A stretch of 64,000 bases of DNA from Asaia bogorensis NBRC 16594 (GTDB lineage Bacteria > Pseudomonadota > Alphaproteobacteria > Acetobacterales > Acetobacteraceae), in assembly GCF_001547995.1 (NCBI RefSeq), contig NZ_AP014690.1, forward strand, positions 1,236,001-1,300,000, written 5' to 3'. The notes under the pieces were generated by a model that saw only the letters and a list, made by a program, of their open reading frames with translations, made no database searches and was not told the DNA's origin. The position numbers and the translations under genes are program-made. Positions 8,943 through 16,830 of this stretch are shown here, one piece after another; position 1 is the first letter of the stretch; each line of letters starts with the position of its first letter.

Positions 8943-10193
8943 TTACCGCTGATAGATCAGGCGTGCGCGCATCGTGCCCTTGAGCTCGCGAAGGCTGTTG
9001 AGCAGGCGGTTATCAAGTTCCGAGTCGGGGCTCGCATCGGTCTCGACCACAACATAACCGACCTCGCCATCGGTCTGCAGGTATTGTGCAACGATGTTGC
9101 AGTCTTCGCTGGAGAAGATCTCGTTGATCTGGCGCATGATACCGGGGCGGTTTTCATGCACATGCATGAAGCGCGTACCACGCGGACGTTCGGGCAACTG
9201 CACCGGAGGGAAATTGACAGCGCCCAGCGTGGAGCCGACATCGGAATATTCCACAAAGCGCTTGGCGACTTCCACCCCGATACGCTCCTGCGCTTCCATG
9301 GTCGAGCCACCGATATGCGGTGTGAGAATGACGTTGGGTAGTCCCTGGAGGGGGGAGACAAAGCTCTCGCCTGCGCCTTTCGGCTCCTTGGGAAATACGT
9401 CCACACCGGCACCCATGAGGTGCCCGTCACGCAGCGCAGCAGCGAGGGCATCGATATTGACCACGGTGCCGCGTGCATTGTTGAGCAGGATGGAATTGGG
9501 CTTCATGGCGCGGATTTCGGCCTCGCCAATCATGTCCTTCGTCTGCTCCGTCTGCGGAACATGCAGGCTCACGATATCCGACTGGGCGAGAAGCTCATTG
9601 AGCGTGGCAACCGGTGTGGCATTGCCATGCGGGAGCTTGTCCACTGTATCGTAATAGATCACGCGCAGGCCAAAAGCCTCGGCCAGCACTGAAAGCTGCG
9701 AGCCGATCGAGCCGTAGCCCACGATGCCGAGCGTCTTGCCGCGCACTTCCCACGCGTTCACAGCCGATTTGTCCCAGCCGCCCGCGTGGCATTGCTCGGA
9801 GCGCGAGGGAATACGACGCAGCAGCATGACGATCTCGCCCATGACGAGTTCGGCCACAGAGCGCGTATTGCTGAAGGGAGCGTTGAAAACCGGAATACCT
9901 GCCATGCGTGCCGCGTTGAGATCGACCTGGTTGGTGCCAATGCAGAAGCAGCCGATTGCCATGAGCCGGTCGGCCGCCTCGATCACGGGGGCAGTGAGCT
10001 GTGTCCGTGAGCGGATGCCCACCATGTGCACACCCTTGAGTGCTTCTGTCAGAGCCTCGCCCTCGAGCGCGGTCTTGAGGCACGTTACCTGCTTGTAGCC
10101 CTGCGCGGCGAGGTGCTGGGCGGCGCTTTCATGAATACCTTCGAGCAGAAGGATGCGAATGCGGTCTTTGGGGAGAGAAAACGAGGCTTCCAT
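8943..10193 (-). CDS. serA: D-3-phosphoglycerate dehydrogenase
   Basis: SerA oxidises 3-phosphoglycerate to 3-phosphohydroxypyruvate, the first step of serine synthesis. The 416-residue protein is of the E. coli type. It has an N-terminal substrate domain, an NAD-binding domain with GIVGYGSIGSQ, the catalytic Arg in NNARGTVVN, and the catalytic His in TPHIGGSTMEAQ. A C-terminal ACT domain (about residues 345-416, beginning RFMHVHENRPGIMRQI) normally binds serine for feedback control. Length is normal and no key residue is missing. It lies 54 bp downstream of the histidinol-phosphatase-like gene on the same strand and 71 bp upstream of comM. Confidence 0.95.
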   Translation of the reverse strand: MEASFSLPKDRIRILLLEGIHESAAQHLAAQGYKQVTCLKTALEGEALTEALKGVHMVGIRSRTQLTAPVIEAADRLMAIGCFCIGTNQVDLNAARMAGIPVFNAPFSNTRSVAELVMGEIVMLLRRIPSRSEQCHAGGWDKSAVNAWEVRGKTLGIVGYGSIGSQLSVLAEAFGLRVIYYDTVDKLPHGNATPVATLNELLAQSDIVSLHVPQTEQTKDMIGEAEIRAMKPNSILLNNARGTVVNIDALAAALRDGHLMGAGVDVFPKEPKGAGESFVSPLQGLPNVILTPHIGGSTMEAQERIGVEVAKRFVEYSDVGSTLGAVNFPPVQLPERPRGTRFMHVHENRPGIMRQINEIFSSEDCNIVAQYLQTDGEVGYVVVETDASPDSELDNRLLNSLRELKGTMRARLIYQR

Positions 10194-10247
10194 GTCGGCT
10201 CCTGTCAGCAGCGCAAATCCGAAACGCGGTGCTAGCTCATACGTGGT

Positions 10248-11048
10248 TCAGGGGAAAGGGCGAAGGCTCGCGATGGCCTCGGGCAGAAGCGCCTTGTCAC
10301 CGCAGGCCAGAACGGTACCATCGCTCTCAAGCGTGAGGGGCGCGCCCTGCCAGTCCGTGACAATGCCGCCTGCGCCGTTCACAACAGGCACCAGAGCAGC
10401 CCAGTCCCACGGTTTCATGGTACATTCCGCAATCAGGTCAATCTGCCCGAGTGCCAGCAGACCATAACCATAGGCATCGCCACCCCAGCTTGTGCGACGT
10501 GCAGCTTTCTTGAGCTGTGCGAAACGCTGGTCATAGGGGGCTATGAGCATATCGGGCGAAGTGCATGACAGCTCGGCGTCACCAAGCGTCGGGCAACTCC
10601 GGGTGCCCGCGACGCCGGGAAGCGTGGCGGATTCAAAGACGGTCTCACGCCCGGCAACGCCAATCCACCGTTCACGGGTGAGGGGCTGATCGATCACACC
10701 CAGCACAGGCGTGCCCTTGTGGAAAAGGGCAATGAGTGTCGCAAAACTTGGCCTGCCGGTGATGAAGGCGCGTGTGCCATCTATGGGGTCCAGCACCCAT
10801 ATGTAATCTCCCTCATCACCGGAGAAACCATATTCCTCGCCCAGAATGGCATGGTCGGGATGGGCCTGCCTGATGAGGTCGCGCATGGCAGATTCTGCCT
10901 CGCGATCGGCGCGTGTGACGGGGGATTCGTCGCTCTTGTCATCCACATCCAGACCAGCGCGGAAATGGGGTGTGACCGCCCGACCCGCGTGATCGGCACA
11001 GAGCCGTGCAGTTTGCAGGCAGGCATCGAGATCGGGCGGAAGCGTCAT
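10248..11048 (-). CDS. hisN: Inositol-monophosphatase family, histidinol-phosphatase-like
   Basis: The 266-residue protein carries all IMPase-family metal-site motifs: the GEEYG glutamate, WVLDPIDGTRAF and the C-terminal MKPWDWAALVPVVNGAGG. Members hydrolyse sugar or inositol phosphates. The HisN subgroup removes phosphate from histidinol phosphate. The sequence SWGGDAYGYGLLALGQIDLIAE with its paired aromatic residues is the pattern I associate with HisN, so that name is given with moderate confidence; myo-inositol-1-phosphatase is the alternative. It precedes serA on the minus strand and is divergent from kdsB. No other his gene is adjacent. Confidence 0.82.
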   Translation of the reverse strand: MTLPPDLDACLQTARLCADHAGRAVTPHFRAGLDVDDKSDESPVTRADREAESAMRDLIRQAHPDHAILGEEYGFSGDEGDYIWVLDPIDGTRAFITGRPSFATLIALFHKGTPVLGVIDQPLTRERWIGVAGRETVFESATLPGVAGTRSCPTLGDAELSCTSPDMLIAPYDQRFAQLKKAARRTSWGGDAYGYGLLALGQIDLIAECTMKPWDWAALVPVVNGAGGIVTDWQGAPLTLESDGTVLACGDKALLPEAIASLRPFP

Positions 11049-11211
11049 GGCGGTAACTCACAATCCGTAAATCAGCCCCGGGCGGGCGGGGCAGCGTCGT
11101 GCAATCTGAAGGCATATCCGGCAGTGCGGCCCCGATCGCAAGGGCACACGGGGCCCGAACGACAGTATCGGACCGAAAAACGATATTTTTAGCCATGATG
11201 GCGATGAATCA

Positions 11212-11247
11212 TTGCAGGCTGACGCAATGAAAACGCGCAGCCTGCAA
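11212..11247. repeat. 10-bp perfect inverted repeat between hisN and kdsB
   Basis: The arms TTGCAGGCTG (11212-11221) and CAGCCTGCAA (11238-11247) are exact reverse complements separated by 16 bases. They sit in the 288-bp divergent intergenic region, about 90 bp before the kdsB start. No T tract follows. An operator or a leader hairpin is possible. Confidence 0.55.
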
Positions 11248-11336
11248 GGAAAGATTGACGCGTCATGGGGGGTGCGGCATGTCTGGCCTCGCGCTGCGGC
11301 CCTTCACAAGACAAGCGGAAAGCCTGCCTCATTCCC

Positions 11337-12065
11337 ATGAATCCCATCATCGTCATTCCATCGCGTCTTGCCTCGACGCGCTTGCCAAACAAGCCGCTGG
11401 CAGAGATCGACGGCAAGCCCATGATTCTACAGGTGGCGTTACGGGCGCTCGCATCAGGCCTTGGCCCTGTGCTTGTTGCCTCTGGCGATCAGGCCATTCT
11501 CGATGCCCTGTCTGGCCATGATGTGGCAGGCGTCCTGACCGATCCGGCCTTGCCCAGCGGATCTGACCGCGTTCATGCTGCCCTGCAAAGCCATGATCCG
11601 GAGGGGCGTCATGATGTGGTGATCAATCTGCAGGGTGATCTGCCTCTGGTTGCGCCGCACAGCCTCTCCGCTGCCTTGCGCCCGGTGGCTGAAGGTTTCG
11701 ATATTGGTACGCTGGTTGCACCGGTAGAGACAGAGGAAGAGGCGCGACGGGCCTCCGTCGTCAAGGCTGCCTGCGCTTTCGCGCCGGGTGCAAGCGTAGC
11801 GCGTGCGCTTTATTTCTCCCGGCAGCCGATCCCCTGGGGTGACGGCCCGCTCTGGCATCATGTCGGGGTCTATGCCTGGCGGCGTGAGGCGCTGGCGCGG
11901 TTCGTGGCGCTGGCGCCTTCGCCTCTCGAGCGCCGTGAGTCGCTTGAGCAATTGCGGGCGCTTGAGGCGGGTATGAGCATTGGCTGCGCTTCTATTGCCG
12001 AGGCGCCGCTCGGGGTCGATACGCCCGAGGATCTTGTGCGCATACGTCAGGTGCTTTCAGCATGA
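11337..12065 (+). CDS. kdsB: 3-deoxy-manno-octulosonate cytidylyltransferase
   Basis: KdsB activates Kdo as CMP-Kdo for lipopolysaccharide inner-core synthesis in the cytoplasm. The protein starts with IIVIPSRLASTRLPNKPLAEI, the nucleotide-binding signature of the family. It continues with SGSDRVHAAL, DVVINLQGDLPLV and the HHVGVYAWRREAL block, ending with the GVDTPEDLVRIR tail. The ATG at 11337 is chosen because the family motif begins four residues later; the open frame extends 24 codons upstream without conserved features. At 242 residues it has the usual length. Its stop overlaps the pheA start as ATGA, so translation is probably coupled. Confidence 0.94.
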   Translation: MNPIIVIPSRLASTRLPNKPLAEIDGKPMILQVALRALASGLGPVLVASGDQAILDALSGHDVAGVLTDPALPSGSDRVHAALQSHDPEGRHDVVINLQGDLPLVAPHSLSAALRPVAEGFDIGTLVAPVETEEEARRASVVKAACAFAPGASVARALYFSRQPIPWGDGPLWHHVGVYAWRREALARFVALAPSPLERRESLEQLRALEAGMSIGCASIAEAPLGVDTPEDLVRIRQVLSA

Positions 12066-12901
12066 CCCACACAATTGCTTTTCAGGGGCGTCCCGGCGCT
12101 TATTCCGATCTTGCCTGCCGCACGGCGCGACCGGGTTGGAAAACCCTGCCATGCCCCAGCTTTCAGGCGGCGATCGATGCCGTGCGCGAGGGACGGGCAA
12201 CGCTTGGCATGCTGGCTTGCGAAAATTCGCTCGCGGGCCGTGTTCCCGAGATTCATGCACTTTTGCCCGAAGCCGGTCTGCCGATCATTGGCGAGCATTT
12301 CCAGCGTGTGGAACACTGCCTGATTGCCTTGCCCGGCACCAGGATCGAGGAAGTGAAGCGGGTTCATACCCACCCTGTGGCGCTGGGGCAGATCAGGAAC
12401 CTGATCCGTGAGCTTGGTGTCGAGGCCTGCTCGGCCTTCGATACGGCGGGGGCGGCAGAGATGGTCGTCAAATGGCAGTCCCGCGAGGACGCCGCCATCG
12501 CGTCATCACTGGCTGCCGAACTCAACGGCCTTGAGGTCTTGCGCGCCAATGTCGAGGACGCCGCCCATAACACGACGCGGTTCTATCTGGTGGCGCGACA
12601 GGCTGCCTGGCCCTCGCCGCAGGATGAACGCGTGATCACGACGCTTGTGTTTCGTGTGCTCAACCGGGCTGGTGCGCTTTATGAGGCTCTCGGTGGTTTT
12701 GCGGCAAATGGTGTCAACATGACGCGTCTCGAGAGCTATATGAGCCCCGGCACGCTGACGGCGACAGGCTTTCTACTGGATGTGGAAGGGCATCCCGAGC
12801 AGGAGGCGCTGGGCCGGGCTCTGGCAGTATTGCGGGAATGCAGCGAGAAAATTGCCATACTTGGCGTTTATCCCGCGAGTCCCTCCCGGTATCCGGGGTA
12901 G
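12062..12901 (+). CDS. pheA: Prephenate dehydratase
   Basis: This monofunctional enzyme converts prephenate to phenylpyruvate in phenylalanine synthesis. The 279-residue protein has the periplasmic-binding-like catalytic region beginning IAFQGRPGAYSD. It includes the substrate-specificity motif NTTRFYLV (around residue 180) with the conserved Thr-Arg-Phe. A C-terminal ACT domain contains NRAGALYEALGGFAANGVNM and the ESYM motif linked to phenylalanine feedback. There is no chorismate mutase domain. It overlaps kdsB by four bases. The kdsB-pheA pairing recurs in alphaproteobacteria without an obvious metabolic reason. Confidence 0.94.
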   Translation: MTHTIAFQGRPGAYSDLACRTARPGWKTLPCPSFQAAIDAVREGRATLGMLACENSLAGRVPEIHALLPEAGLPIIGEHFQRVEHCLIALPGTRIEEVKRVHTHPVALGQIRNLIRELGVEACSAFDTAGAAEMVVKWQSREDAAIASSLAAELNGLEVLRANVEDAAHNTTRFYLVARQAAWPSPQDERVITTLVFRVLNRAGALYEALGGFAANGVNMTRLESYMSPGTLTATGFLLDVEGHPEQEALGRALAVLRECSEKIAILGVYPASPSRYPG

Positions 12902-12934
12902 CGCACAGGGGCAGGGCTTCCACGCGATATCCAT

Positions 12935-12962
12935 TTGACAGGGGCGGCAGGAGTTCTATTTA
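12935..12962 (+). promoter_or_regulatory. Probable sigma-70 promoter of dapA
   Basis: TTGACA (12935-12940) matches the -35 consensus. After a 16-base spacer comes TATTTA (12957-12962), one mismatch from TATAAT in the key positions. It lies 35 bp before the dapA start codon, leaving a short leader. The 16-base spacer is the same as in the tRNA promoters of this window. Confidence 0.6.
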
Positions 12963-12997
12963 GCAGCAGGTTCTAAAAACGGGGCAGGTGAACAGGC

Positions 12998-13894
12998 ATG
13001 GCACGGAACAAGGATTTCAAAGGGTCTCTGACCGCGCTGCTGACCCCGTTTCGCGAAGATGGCACGGTTGATCTCGCGGCCCTCGGTCGCTTTATCGACT
13101 GGCAGATCGATGAAGGGACGGCAGGTCTTATCCCCGCCGGCACAACGGGCGAGAGCCCGACCCTGACACATGACGAGCATGCGCTTGTTGTCGCCCATAC
13201 CGTCAAGGTGTCGGGCGGGCGCGTGCCGGTTATGGCCGGCGCGGGGTCAAACAGCACGCATGAGGCGATCGGCATGGCACGCCATGCGAAGGCCGTTGGT
13301 GCCGACGCCCTGCTTGTGGTGGCACCCTATTACAACAAGCCGACCCAGGAAGGCCTGTACCAGCATTTCATGCTGGTTGCCGATGCGACCGATCTCCCGC
13401 TTTATGTCTATAATGTGCCTGGTCGCTCAGTGGTCGAAGTTCTGCCGGAGACGATGGCGCGTCTGGCGAAGCACCCGAATATTGTCGGGACAAAGGATGC
13501 AACGGCCAATCTGTCGCGTCCGCTTCAGCTCCGTGCCCTGCTTGGCGATGCGCCATTCACCCAGCTGACGGGCGATGACGGCACAACGGTCTCGTTCCTC
13601 GCTGCGGGCGGGACGGGTTGCATCAGCGTCACAGCCAATATCGCGCCGAAACTTTGTGCCGCGATGCACGAAGCATGGCAGGCGGGTGAGGTGGCAAAGG
13701 CGATGCAGATCCAGCAACGTCTGACACCCCTTCACGATGCCATGTTCTGCGAGAGCAATCCGGGGCCGGTTAAATACGCAGCGTCACGTTTGGGGTTGTG
13801 CACCCCGACTGTGCGTTTGCCCCTGTGTGAACCCGGCGCGGCCTCCCGCGCTGTGATTGACGAGGCCCTGAAAAAAACCGGCCTGTCAGGATAA
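12998..13894 (+). CDS. dapA: 4-hydroxy-tetrahydrodipicolinate synthase
   Basis: DapA condenses pyruvate with aspartate semialdehyde, the first committed step to diaminopimelate and lysine. The 298-residue TIM barrel shows AGTTGESPTL near residue 46, ALLVVAPYYNKPTQEGLYQHF, LYVYNVPGR with the catalytic Tyr, and the Schiff-base Lys in IVGTKDATANL. All catalytic residues appear present. The ATG at 12998 has GGGGCAGGTG upstream. smpB starts three bases after the stop, so the two are co-transcribed. LysC, which supplies this branch, lies 28 kb away in the window. Confidence 0.96.
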   Translation: MARNKDFKGSLTALLTPFREDGTVDLAALGRFIDWQIDEGTAGLIPAGTTGESPTLTHDEHALVVAHTVKVSGGRVPVMAGAGSNSTHEAIGMARHAKAVGADALLVVAPYYNKPTQEGLYQHFMLVADATDLPLYVYNVPGRSVVEVLPETMARLAKHPNIVGTKDATANLSRPLQLRALLGDAPFTQLTGDDGTTVSFLAAGGTGCISVTANIAPKLCAAMHEAWQAGEVAKAMQIQQRLTPLHDAMFCESNPGPVKYAASRLGLCTPTVRLPLCEPGAASRAVIDEALKKTGLSG

Positions 13895-13897
13895 ATT

Positions 13898-14389
13898 GTG
13901 GCTGAAAAAAAGAAATCCGGTCTGATCTCTCACGGCATTGCCGCGCAGAACAGAAAAGGCCGGTTCAATTATACAATCCTCGAAACCGTCGAGGCAGGTC
14001 TCGTTCTCAAGGGGCCGGAGGTGAAGAGTCTTCGTATGGGTCGCGCAGCGATCAACGAAGCCTATGCTGGCGAGCGGGACGGCGAGATCTGGCTATTCAA
14101 TTCCTATATCCCTGAATATCAGGGCGGGGTGCTCTCCCGTTTTGACACGCGAGCACCGCGCAAGCTGCTCTTGCACAAGAAGCAGGTTGCTCATTTGCTT
14201 GGCGCCGTCTCGCGGGCAGGGGCTTCGCTCGTTCCGCTGGACGTTCACTTCAACGCCCGTGGACGTGCCAAGCTGACACTTGGCCTCGGTCAGGGGCGCA
14301 AGAAAGAAGACAAGCGCCACGCGATCGCCGAGCGGGACTGGCAGCGTGACAAGGCTCGTTTGCTTCGCAGCAAGGGCAAGGATTACTGA
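13898..14389 (+). CDS. smpB: SsrA-binding protein SmpB
   Basis: SmpB binds tmRNA and brings it to stalled ribosomes for trans-translation. The 163-residue basic protein contains the OB-fold core with NRKGRFNYTILET, GLVLKGPEVKSLR and the EIWLFNSYIPEY block. The C-terminal tail KLTLGLGQGRKKEDKRHAIAERD ends in the basic segment that enters the mRNA channel. The start is GTG at 13898. It follows dapA by three bases and ends before a strong bidirectional terminator. I saw no tmRNA gene nearby. Confidence 0.95.
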   Translation: MAEKKKSGLISHGIAAQNRKGRFNYTILETVEAGLVLKGPEVKSLRMGRAAINEAYAGERDGEIWLFNSYIPEYQGGVLSRFDTRAPRKLLLHKKQVAHLLGAVSRAGASLVPLDVHFNARGRAKLTLGLGQGRKKEDKRHAIAERDWQRDKARLLRSKGKDY

Positions 14390-14624
14390 TCAGCGCCTTG
14401 GCAGGTTCTACCTTGCCGCGAGCACAGTTCGGTCTCTCTCACCGTTTATCCGACAATAAAGGCTGGTCCGGTGCTGATGCGCTTTTTCGGTTGAAAAGGG
14501 CATAGCGCTGAGTCCGGGTCATCGCAGATGATTACTGCTACCATGTGATATGACTGTGCTGACAGAGAGTCATTCTAGAGCCTGAGGCGAGCTAGCCCCG
14601 ACAAGGCACATCCCGATAATGCAC

Positions 14625-14654
14625 AAAAAAACCCGGCACAAGGCCGGGTTTTTT
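14625..14654. terminator. Bidirectional intrinsic terminator between smpB and cold-shock gene
   Basis: A GC stem CCCGGC/GCCGGG (14632-14637 with 14643-14648) has loop ACAAG and is extended by A7 on one side and T6 on the other. It can therefore work on both strands. It serves smpB reading right and the cold-shock gene reading left, whose stop is 18 bp away. Confidence 0.85.
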
Positions 14655-14671
14655 CTGGATCAAAAGATCGC

Positions 14672-15382
14672 TCAGGCGATGTTGATGTCGGCTGCTTCCG
14701 GGCCCTTCTGGCCCTGCACAACCTTCACATCGACGGCCTGGCCTTCATTGAGGCCGGAGAGGCCCGAACGCTCGAGAGCCGAGGCGTGGATGAAGATGTC
14801 CTTGCCACCGTTTTCCGGCGTGATGAAGCCGAAGCCCTTCGTGGCGTTGTACCACTTCACGATGCCGCGCAGATCCTGTGCCTGCGACAGGTCAGGAGCC
14901 GGACGGGCCGGACGACCACCGCCACCGAAAGCCGGGCGCGGGCCAGCCGGGTTGAAGGCAGCGCGGGGGCGCGGTGCTTCTGCCGTGCTGGTGTCGACGT
15001 TGAGAACCTCAGCGACCTGACGGCCCTTGGGGCCCTGGCCAATGCGGACGTTCAGCGTCGTGCCGGGGTTTACGCTGGTGTGGCCAGCGGTGGAGAGGGC
15101 GTTTGCGTGAAGGAAAACGTCGCCTGATCCATCAGCGAGCTCGACAAAGCCGAAGCCCTTTTCGCTGTTGAACCACTTGACGCTGGCGCCCACTTCCGGG
15201 CCTGACGCCAGAACCTGTGGGCCGCCCGAAGGGGGACGACGATTTTGCATCCCGCCACGGTCACCGAAGGAGGGGGTCATGAAATCGTCGTCGAATCCGC
15301 CGCGGCGCGGGGAACGTGGGCTGCGGTCGGTACGGTTGCTTCTCAACGGTCTAATCCCGAGATCTGTGCGGTGATCCATCAT
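14672..15382 (-). CDS. Protein with two cold-shock domains
   Basis: The protein of about 236 residues has two cold-shock domains joined by a Pro/Arg/Gly-rich linker. Domain 1 contains SVKWFNSEKGFGFVELADG and GDVFLHANAL. Domain 2 contains GIVKWYNATKGFGFITPENG and KDIFIHASAL. Both keep RNP1 (KGFGF) and RNP2 (V/I-F-hydrophobic-H) motifs for single-stranded RNA or DNA binding. The first 50 residues are basic, Arg/Pro rich and probably disordered. The ATG pair at 15382/15379 follows GGTGA at a good distance, while the longer open frame to 15460 is not supported. Double-CSD proteins are common in alphaproteobacteria, where some respond to cold or stationary phase. Confidence 0.9.
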   Translation of the reverse strand: MMDHRTDLGIRPLRSNRTDRSPRSPRRGGFDDDFMTPSFGDRGGMQNRRPPSGGPQVLASGPEVGASVKWFNSEKGFGFVELADGSGDVFLHANALSTAGHTSVNPGTTLNVRIGQGPKGRQVAEVLNVDTSTAEAPRPRAAFNPAGPRPAFGGGGRPARPAPDLSQAQDLRGIVKWYNATKGFGFITPENGGKDIFIHASALERSGLSGLNEGQAVDVKVVQGQKGPEAADINIA

Positions 15383-15640
15383 ACTGAGAATCACCAGTGG
15401 AGTAAGTCGAAACGGTGTGCACGGGCCTGCCGGCTGGTACGGAACGGGCGATGTCCACAAGGGGTTTCATCAAGACCCTAACACGGTTTTTTCGGGTTAT
15501 GCCACCAGAAAACGTGACCCGATTACCACGATCTTCTTCATATCGCGTTTTTATGAGGGGATAGTCTTCGGGTTACCGGCTGTCACTGTTTCCTGTTACG
15601 TGAAATCGGCTATGGTGGCCGCCTGTTATTTCGGAAGGGG

Positions 15641-16678
15641 ATGGATTTGCGCTGTTCAAAGTCGCGCTGGCCGGGCGCCAGACAGGTCAGGGCCGGATCG
15701 CTCTCGGTTCTCGGTCTCGCTGTGATGGGTGCAACGGCTCACGCCACCCCGAAACAGGACCCTTACGGCACCTGGACGCTGCAGGGCGAGAATGACGCGG
15801 TATCGACCCTCAAGGGTACCTCGGACCAGTATTATACGTCGGGGCTCCGTTTCAACTGGACATCGGGCACGGATAATCTGCCCAAGCCTTTCGCTGACGT
15901 GAACCGCTTCCTGCTCGGTGACGGCGTACAGCGTGTGAGCCTTGGTGTGCAGCAGCTCATCTTCACCCCACGCGATACCCAGACCGCTCAGCCGGCTTCG
16001 GGTGATCGTCCCTATTCGAGCCTGCTGCTCGGCACAGTCAACTTCATCAATGATACTGACCTTTCGCGCAGCGTTGCCGGCATCCAGTTTGGTGTGATGG
16101 GCCCGGCAGGCCTCGGGCGTCAGCTGCAGAACGGTTTCCACGGCGCTATCGGGGATACGAAAAATCTCGGTTGGCACACCCAGCTGCAGAATCAGCCGAT
16201 TTTCCAGATCCAGGCCGGGCGTATCTGGCGTCTGCCGGTCGTGAACCTCTATGGAATCAGCGCCGATGTGCTGCCGGCCATTTCAGGGGCTGCCGGCGAC
16301 TATCGTACCTACGCCGATGCAGCCGGAACATTCCGTATCGGTCAGGGACTGGACAGTGATTTCGGCAATGCGACGATCGGACCGGGCCTCGATGGAACGG
16401 ATGCCTTCGTCGCCACGCGTCCTGTCGCCTGGTATCTGTATGGTGGTGTGGAGGGGCAGGCTGTTGCCTATGACTCGACACTGCAGGGCAATACGCTGCG
16501 TGATAACTCGCCTCATGTCGACAAGACCTGGGATGTCGGCATGATCCATGCTGGCCTCGCCGTGATGTGGCATGGTGTGCGCCTGTCCTACAGCCAGAAC
16601 TGGCAGACTGCCCAGTTCAAGACGGCAAAGGCGGGTCTGTTCAACTACGGATCGCTCAAGCTTTCGGTCAAATTCTGA
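15641..16678 (+). CDS. LpxR-like outer-membrane protein (DUF2219)
   Basis: The 345-residue protein has a basic N-terminus and a hydrophobic stretch (about 18-34) ending ATAHA-TP, a likely signal peptide. The mature part opens with WTLQGENDAVS and GTSDQYYTSGLRFNW, the Asn-Asp and following Ser/Thr region typical of DUF2219/LpxR. A FHGAIGD...LGWHTQL segment follows, and many alternating hydrophobic strands lead to a C-terminal Phe (LKLSVKF), as expected for a beta barrel. LpxR removes the 3'-acyloxyacyl group of lipid A in Salmonella and Helicobacter. Whether this homologue is a deacylase is not shown. It is followed by two stacked hairpins, the second a strong terminator. Confidence 0.82.
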   Translation: MDLRCSKSRWPGARQVRAGSLSVLGLAVMGATAHATPKQDPYGTWTLQGENDAVSTLKGTSDQYYTSGLRFNWTSGTDNLPKPFADVNRFLLGDGVQRVSLGVQQLIFTPRDTQTAQPASGDRPYSSLLLGTVNFINDTDLSRSVAGIQFGVMGPAGLGRQLQNGFHGAIGDTKNLGWHTQLQNQPIFQIQAGRIWRLPVVNLYGISADVLPAISGAAGDYRTYADAAGTFRIGQGLDSDFGNATIGPGLDGTDAFVATRPVAWYLYGGVEGQAVAYDSTLQGNTLRDNSPHVDKTWDVGMIHAGLAVMWHGVRLSYSQNWQTAQFKTAKAGLFNYGSLKLSVKF

Positions 16679-16695
16679 GCCTAAGCCAACAGTAA

Positions 16696-16716
16696 CAACC
16701 CGGCTCTGCCGGGTTG
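16696..16716 (+). other. Hairpin after LpxR-like gene
   Basis: A 9-bp perfect stem, CAACCCGGC (16696-16704) with GCCGGGTTG (16708-16716), closes a 3-base loop 18 bp after the stop codon. No T run follows. It may stabilise the mRNA end or help the terminator that lies 15 bp further on. Confidence 0.6.
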
Positions 16717-16730
16717 TGCCTGCGTGATCG

Positions 16731-16769
16731 AAAAAGCCCGTACCGGTCTGTCGCCGGTACGGGCTTTTT
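16731..16769. terminator. Strong bidirectional intrinsic terminator
   Basis: The arms AAAAAGCCCGTACCGG (16731-16746) and CCGGTACGGGCTTTTT (16754-16769) pair over 16 bp with a 7-base loop and T5 on both strands. It separates the convergent LpxR-like and GGDEF-EAL genes. Confidence 0.92.
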
Positions 16770-16830
16770 CTATGCTCGACGTCTGCACTCTCAGTCTGTC
16801 TGCGGGCAAACCGCCCCGGACAGGTCTGAG

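Noticed and set aside
14390-14624. Possible tmRNA (ssrA) gene next to smpB
   Set aside because: No tRNA-Ala-like ends or tag reading frame could be found in the gap.
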